Shown piece by piece: positions 60,326 through 64,000 of a DNA stretch of 64,000 bases; positions within the stretch are counted from its first letter, which is position 1; every line of letters begins with the position of its first letter. The notes beneath the pieces were generated by a model, which saw only the letters and a program-made list of their open reading frames with translations, was not told the origin of the DNA and searched no databases. The position numbers were made by a program, and so were the translations under genes. This DNA comes from Pontibacter indicus (GTDB taxonomy: Bacteria > Bacteroidota > Bacteroidia > Cytophagales > Hymenobacteraceae): contig NZ_FTPP01000001.1 of the NCBI RefSeq assembly GCF_900156345.1, forward strand, positions 1,612,001 to 1,676,000, read 5' to 3'.

Positions 60326-61171
60326 TTGGCTCTGCATACAGCTGCGATTGCCCAAACAGCTGTGGCATTCAACGGTGGCAAGAAAGCAGCGAAAGAAAAC
60401 AATTCGGATGTGGCCTTTCGGTCTTTGGACGACATGACTTTTCCGGAGGCAGACTTCAGACGTAGCGCTTACCTGAAACTGCGCACCGTGTACGTGCATG
60501 TGCCGTTCAGTAAGTTCAAACTGAAACCCTTCCCAGCAAATAGCTCTTCTGAAACCCGCGCTGAGCTCAACTTTTTGCTGCGCCTGCAGCAAACGCGCAA
60601 CGCTGAGGCCATTAACCGCACCGAAACCATGGCCGCCGTATACTTCGATCCGCTGACCACCAACCCAAGCGATCCGGACTATACCCGCAACATCAACAGC
60701 CTGTTCTATATCGGCCGCGATCTGGGGCCCTGGTTCAATGCAGAGAAGCTGCCGCTTACCTCGCAGGTGCTACAGAACGTGATACAGGACGCTACCTATT
60801 ACATTTTCTCGCTCAAAAATGAGTTCAGCCGTGCCAGACCCTACCAGTTGGACAGTCGCATCCAGCACCTTGAAGCGCCCGGTCACGCCTCATACCCGAG
60901 CGGACACGCTTCTGCCTCTTATGTGCATGCCTTCATCCTGAGCCATATTTTCCCGGAGTACAAAGACCACTTCGAGGGGGTTGCCAGCGACATGGCTTTC
61001 TCCAGAGAAACCCGCGGCGTGCACTATCCCAGCGACTCAGAGGCCGGAAAAGAATTTGCACGACAGTTTGTAAACGAACTGATGAAGAGCCCAAAATTCC
61101 GCACAGATCTGGCCTCTATGAAGAACGAAATTATGCAAGAAAGAGCCGCTCATCAGCTCACCAGAAAGTAA
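60326..61171 (+). CDS. PAP2/class A acid phosphatase-like protein, start uncertain
   Basis: A protein of at least 281 aa with the class A/PAP2 phosphatase motifs K...RP (KNEFSRARP, about residues 166-174), PSGH (GHASYPSGHASASY, about 188-201) and a third motif with catalytic His (SRETRGVHYPSDSEAG, about 230-245). It would hydrolyse phosphate monoesters in the periplasm. A TTG at 60326 is the only usual start, yet the same frame upstream (60281-60325) still encodes signal peptide-like residues ANPSLLTLALILFCG with no ATG back to the stop at 60221. A different frame has an ATG at 60106. A frameshift, a non-standard start or a sequence error is likely. Confidence 0.75.
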   Translation: MALHTAAIAQTAVAFNGGKKAAKENNSDVAFRSLDDMTFPEADFRRSAYLKLRTVYVHVPFSKFKLKPFPANSSSETRAELNFLLRLQQTRNAEAINRTETMAAVYFDPLTTNPSDPDYTRNINSLFYIGRDLGPWFNAEKLPLTSQVLQNVIQDATYYIFSLKNEFSRARPYQLDSRIQHLEAPGHASYPSGHASASYVHAFILSHIFPEYKDHFEGVASDMAFSRETRGVHYPSDSEAGKEFARQFVNELMKSPKFRTDLASMKNEIMQERAAHQLTRK

Positions 61172-61269
61172 ACGTACAGGGGCTGGCGGTGGGATAAAAA
61201 ATTCCGGTTAGAACTGGCGGGAAAGATCAAAACCTATCGTACTATTGCAGCCTCAAAGTATAAGAATAC

Positions 61270-61695
61270 ATGGAAGCTTGGTTAGGATACGCACTCATTG
61301 CCATGCTCACAGGGGGCGTGGCCATGGTGTTTGCGAAGATGGGAATGAATAACAATGCCAACGAGCACCTGGCTTTGGTTATACGCACCGGTGTGCTCTT
61401 TATGATGGTGCTGGGGCATGCGCTGTATGCGGGCGGCCTCAAGACGGCCCGGCAGATCGACAATAAAACGCTTACCTGGTTTATACTGGCCGGGGCCTGC
61501 ACCGCCGTTTATTGGATTTTGTATTTCAAAGCCATCAAAACAGCCGATGTGTCGGTTGTGGCGACGATAGACCGGGCTGGCATTCTGGTGACGGTGGGCC
61601 TCTCCTACTTCCTGCTAAACGAGCCGCTCACGCCACGTTTGCTGCTCGGCATGGGCGTGATTCTGTGTGGCACCCTGATTTTGATCTGGAAATAA
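61270..61695 (+). CDS. EamA-family half-size transporter
   Basis: A 141-aa membrane protein with five hydrophobic segments, equal to one EamA/DMT repeat (MEAWLGYALIAMLTGGVAMVFAKMG...TWFILAGACTAVYWILYFKAIKTADVSVVATID...GMGVILCGTLILIW). Full-length EamA carriers have two repeats, so this one should work as a dimer. Substrate unknown. The GNAT gene starts 3 bp after the stop, so they are co-transcribed. Confidence 0.88.
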   Translation: MEAWLGYALIAMLTGGVAMVFAKMGMNNNANEHLALVIRTGVLFMMVLGHALYAGGLKTARQIDNKTLTWFILAGACTAVYWILYFKAIKTADVSVVATIDRAGILVTVGLSYFLLNEPLTPRLLLGMGVILCGTLILIWK

Positions 61696-61698
61696 GCC

Positions 61699-62184
61699 AT
61701 GATAGCGCTTGCACCCATGCAGCTGGAGCATGCCCACGAGGTACTCCGCATTTACGGCGAGGGCCTGGAAACCGGCTACTCGACCTTCAACACCGAAGTG
61801 CCTACCTGGGAGGAATGGGACCGCAACCACCTGCCCCACACCCGTCTGGTAGCGATTGAGAACAATGAAGTGCTGGGCTGGGTAGCGCTGTTGCCTGTTT
61901 CGTCGAGAGCCTGTTACCGGGGCGTGGCGGAGTTTAGCATTTACATCGCCTCCCGCCACCGCGGCAGAGGTATAGCCGACCAGCTAATGCGCGCCATGAT
62001 CGAAGAAAGCGAAGCCAACGGCATCTGGACCCTGCAATCCTCCACCTTCGCCGACAACACCACCAGCCTGCGTCTACAGGAAAGGCACGGCTTTAGGCAG
62101 ATCGGCTACCGAGACCGCATTGCGCAGTTGCACGGCGTCTGGCGCAACACCGTTCTGCTGGAGCGGCGTAGCGATAAGTTCTGA
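61699..62184 (+). CDS. GNAT N-acetyltransferase (phosphinothricin acetyltransferase-like)
   Basis: A 161-aa GNAT protein. YGEGLETGYSTFNTEVPTWEEWD near the N terminus and YRGVAEFSIYIASRHRGRGIADQLM (acetyl-CoA loop RHRGRGIA, about residues 88-95), followed by LRLQERHGFRQIGY, fit the Pat/Bar-like group. Such enzymes acetylate amino groups of amino acid analogues such as methionine sulfoximine; no selectivity can be read here. It is translationally close to the EamA gene (3 bp), suggesting an export-plus-acetylation pair, by inference only. Confidence 0.88.
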   Translation: MIALAPMQLEHAHEVLRIYGEGLETGYSTFNTEVPTWEEWDRNHLPHTRLVAIENNEVLGWVALLPVSSRACYRGVAEFSIYIASRHRGRGIADQLMRAMIEESEANGIWTLQSSTFADNTTSLRLQERHGFRQIGYRDRIAQLHGVWRNTVLLERRSDKF

Positions 62185-62185
62185 A

Positions 62186-62221
62186 ACAACAAAGGCCCTG
62201 CAAGTACAGGGCCTTTGTTGT
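62186..62221 (+). terminator. terminator after the GNAT gene
   Basis: ACAACAAAGGCCCTG and CAGGGCCTTTGTTGT pair perfectly around CAAGTA. It begins 2 bp after the stop codon. Confidence 0.85.
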
Positions 62222-62390
62222 AAAATGGTCAGGTATAGCAAACAGGCAGCGCTATACCTTATGGAACGATGGACTGAATAGGAGCTATACCTAAAGTGGA
62301 AGATTCAATTTCAACAGCCATCAGCTTACTGGCAATATGCTCTGAAAATCAATCCTTAAAGGTATGGCAACTTAATTTGACAGCCTCACC

Positions 62391-63206
62391 CTAGATCGTG
62401 CGCATCGTCAGAGCTTTGTAGTCCCATACCGTGATGTCGTGGCCATACTGGGTTTGGTCGATGTAAGGGCCGCGGCAGATTTTTTCTTTCGGAGTCTCTA
62501 CGTCGTACTGCTCTTTGGCGCGCAGCAGCAGCTCGTCCATCAGCCAGCGGGGTATGATGTCGCGGTCGGATGGGTATACGAAATGGAAACTCATGAACTG
62601 CGCCAGCACCAGCTGCCAGTGCTGTTCGGTATAAGACCAGAGGCGTTTCCAGTCAAGCGTTTCGCCGCAGCGCAACAGCAGGTGGTTGATGTCGGAACCG
62701 TCGTAGCGCTCCCGGTTTTGGACGTACAGTTTGCACCAGATCAACTCTTCAGGCGGCATAAAGTTAACCTTCACACCATACAGCTCTCCTTCGGTGGCAT
62801 ACTCAAACCAGCGGTCATCCACAGGGCACAGGCTAGCCGGGTTGTTGTAGATCAGGTCCATCAGGTGGTCGCCTTTCTTGGCTTTAGCCAGCCAGCGCGG
62901 GTCGGTCATCTCGGTATAGTAGCCGGCATCGGCAAAAGTTTTGAGGATGCGGGGGCACTCCCCTACTTTACAGAAAATGTCCAGGTCCTTGGTGGCTCTG
63001 TTGATGCCGGTGTATTTGTCCAGGGCGAGTCCGCCGCCTACCAGAAATTTCGCTTCGCTTTTTACCAGCAGGCTCAGCGCTTCTTTGTAAAAGTCTGCGG
63101 CCTCCAGCTTGTCGGGTGACTTTTGCCCATTCTTCGAGATGGTGCGGGTTAGTTTCTCGGTCGGCGGGGACTTTTTTGTTTTTGTATTATTCAGTTGCTT
63201 ATTCAT
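62391..63206 (-). CDS. nucleotidyltransferase-fold protein
   Basis: A 271-aa protein. After a Lys-rich N terminus (about residues 1-32), KFLVGGGLALDKYTGINRATKDLDIFC (about 53-79) has the G-G and D-x-D pattern of the polymerase-beta-like nucleotidyltransferase fold used by AbiEii/DUF6036-type proteins. A helical C terminus follows. Relatives include antitoxin/toxin pairs, but no partner gene is nearby, so no toxin-antitoxin claim is made. ATG at 63206. GGTATA motifs are dense in the spacer (62222-62390) on its downstream side. Confidence 0.72.
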   Translation of the reverse strand: MNKQLNNTKTKKSPPTEKLTRTISKNGQKSPDKLEAADFYKEALSLLVKSEAKFLVGGGLALDKYTGINRATKDLDIFCKVGECPRILKTFADAGYYTEMTDPRWLAKAKKGDHLMDLIYNNPASLCPVDDRWFEYATEGELYGVKVNFMPPEELIWCKLYVQNRERYDGSDINHLLLRCGETLDWKRLWSYTEQHWQLVLAQFMSFHFVYPSDRDIIPRWLMDELLLRAKEQYDVETPKEKICRGPYIDQTQYGHDITVWDYKALTMRTI

Positions 63207-63444
63207 GTGTCAATGCAGGATCCATAATCTTTGAAATGTTCAGCAGGAGACAGCATGTCCTGAAGACTGCCTCTATCGGAAACAGTCTAAATTGTACTAC
63301 TCCTAAATCTAAAACTGAGGTAAGTGGTTTACTGCTGAAGCGCCCAATTGGTTGTTGTACTTACTAAATAAAGAATCAGGCAGGCCCGGACGTTGATATA
63401 AGCCTAACAATCAACCTGATAATCCAAATAAAACAGATCCGCTA

Positions 63445-64000
63445 TTAGTAGAAATCCAATGCTGAACTGAAGGTGTTGCCAGCTTTTACATAAAACGGGA
63501 AGTTGGCGGTGGCCACGTTTCCGTTTCCGTCATACACATAGGCATAAAGACGGTAGGCGCCGTCACGTTGCGGGGCTTTTAGGGTGACGCGGTTACCCGC
63601 TGCTTCCTGGATCACGCCAGGTATAGCGTCCGGCTTCTGCTCTTTAATCGCATTACCGTCTTCGCTCACGGTTTCGGGCAGCAACTCCCATTTCACTTGC
63701 AGGCTGTCGCCATCAGGGTCGGTGGCAAATACGGCAGCCTTAGACAATTCGCCGGGCTGCAGGTATACCTGGTCAGATGGAAAAATGTCTTTGAGCGACA
63801 GATAGGCAATGTGCGGTGCCCGGTTAAAGTCGCGCTTTCCACTCCAGATCTCACGCATCACCTGCGCCATTTCGGTTTCTTCGCCAGTTTCAGTCATAAT
63901 ACTGAACCAGGTCGGGGTCGTCTCATACTTGTAGCCCCAGATAAAGGCATAGGCACCCAGGCAGCGGTCGGGGTCGTTTAGTACCGTTTTTTCATACCTT
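63445..64000 (-). CDS. putative glycoside hydrolase, C-terminal part
   Basis: The reading frame is open through the right edge, so only the last about 184 residues are visible. DRCLGAYAFIWGYKYETTPTWFSI near the window edge resembles the late barrel segment (LGSY.F.WG.K.E.TPTW) of exported glycoside hydrolases of the GH2-related/TIM-barrel type in Bacteroidota. A beta-sandwich follows: VFATDPDGDSLQVKWELLPE and YRLYAYVYDGNGNVATANFPFYV, like cadherin/Fn3-type end domains. A full identity cannot be given without the catalytic part. Confidence 0.6.
   Translation of the reverse strand, partial: RYEKTVLNDPDRCLGAYAFIWGYKYETTPTWFSIMTETGEETEMAQVMREIWSGKRDFNRAPHIAYLSLKDIFPSDQVYLQPGELSKAAVFATDPDGDSLQVKWELLPETVSEDGNAIKEQKPDAIPGVIQEAAGNRVTLKAPQRDGAYRLYAYVYDGNGNVATANFPFYVKAGNTFSSALDFY

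Noticed and set aside
60106..60465. 119-aa frame before the phosphatase
   Set aside because: Not listed as a gene of its own: its second half overlaps the phosphatase in another frame and the sequence is low in structure. It may be the 5' part of a frameshifted gene, reported as a finding.
62391..63206. Toxin-antitoxin pair around the nucleotidyltransferase-like gene
   Set aside because: The AbiEii-like fold is suggestive, but there is no partner gene within 400 bp on either side.

Overview
The window looks like a chromosome segment of an aerobic Bacteroidota bacterium of the Cytophagales/Hymenobacteraceae type (Pontibacter-like). Evidence: a SusC/SusD/SusE set, an ECF sigma factor with a FecR-type anti-sigma factor, a C-terminal type IX secretion (T9SS) sorting domain on an amylase, few Shine-Dalgarno sites, and TAnnTTTG-like promoter boxes. 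The genus is inferred from overall character, not from a marker gene. No tRNA, rRNA, CRISPR array, insertion sequence or prophage was seen.

Layout. 0-4.5 kb (minus strand): a membrane/stress module of a YqiJ-like OB-fold membrane protein, a long flotillin and the N terminus of a large 'DNA repair ATPase'-type protein. Two AT-rich genes, a cyclic-phosphate-processing receiver (cREC) protein and a LEM-3-like GIY-YIG protein, sit between flotillin and ATPase. 5-13 kb: metabolic and housekeeping genes (CAT-like acyltransferase, KAS III-like enzyme, Mut7-C RNase, outer-membrane beta-barrel receptor, NCS2 permease). 13-24.8 kb: tricorn-like protease, flavoprotein, MpaB-like oxygenase, bestrophin, several small DUF proteins, intradiol dioxygenase-like lipoprotein, M48 protease. 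24.8-44.6 kb: an alpha-glucan utilisation locus. A secreted GH13 enzyme is divergent from sigma factor - FecR - SusC (with STN domain) - SusD - SusE - GH31 - GH13 - aldose epimerase - (alpha/alpha)6 glycosidase. The likely logic is that SusCD imports maltooligosaccharides, the STN domain signals through FecR to release sigma, GH31/GH13/debranching-type enzymes cut the glucan, and GalM balances the anomers. 44.7-50.9 kb: LysR regulator, threonine-synthase-like enzyme, methylglyoxal synthase, small membrane proteins, GNAT, an Xre/DUF2975 pair and a DUF421 protein. 51-57.7 kb: a translationally overlapped signalling operon (hybrid histidine kinase, CheR, CheB, response-regulator/kinase). 57.8-64 kb: PepD dipeptidase, PAP2/class A phosphatase with a start-site problem, EamA half-transporter, GNAT, nucleotidyltransferase-like protein, and the C terminus of a putative glycoside hydrolase.

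Two sequence-level signals stand out beyond the genes. First, the hexamer GGTATA/TATACC occurs far more often than chance, in genes and between them, in every reading frame, and it even forces the rare ATA isoleucine codon. Second, the long gene-free stretches (12.9-13.8, 38.2-38.5, 41.3-41.8 and 59.3-60.1 kb) are mosaics of shared repeat modules. One module is a two-hairpin element whose three copies show compensatory base changes in both stems.
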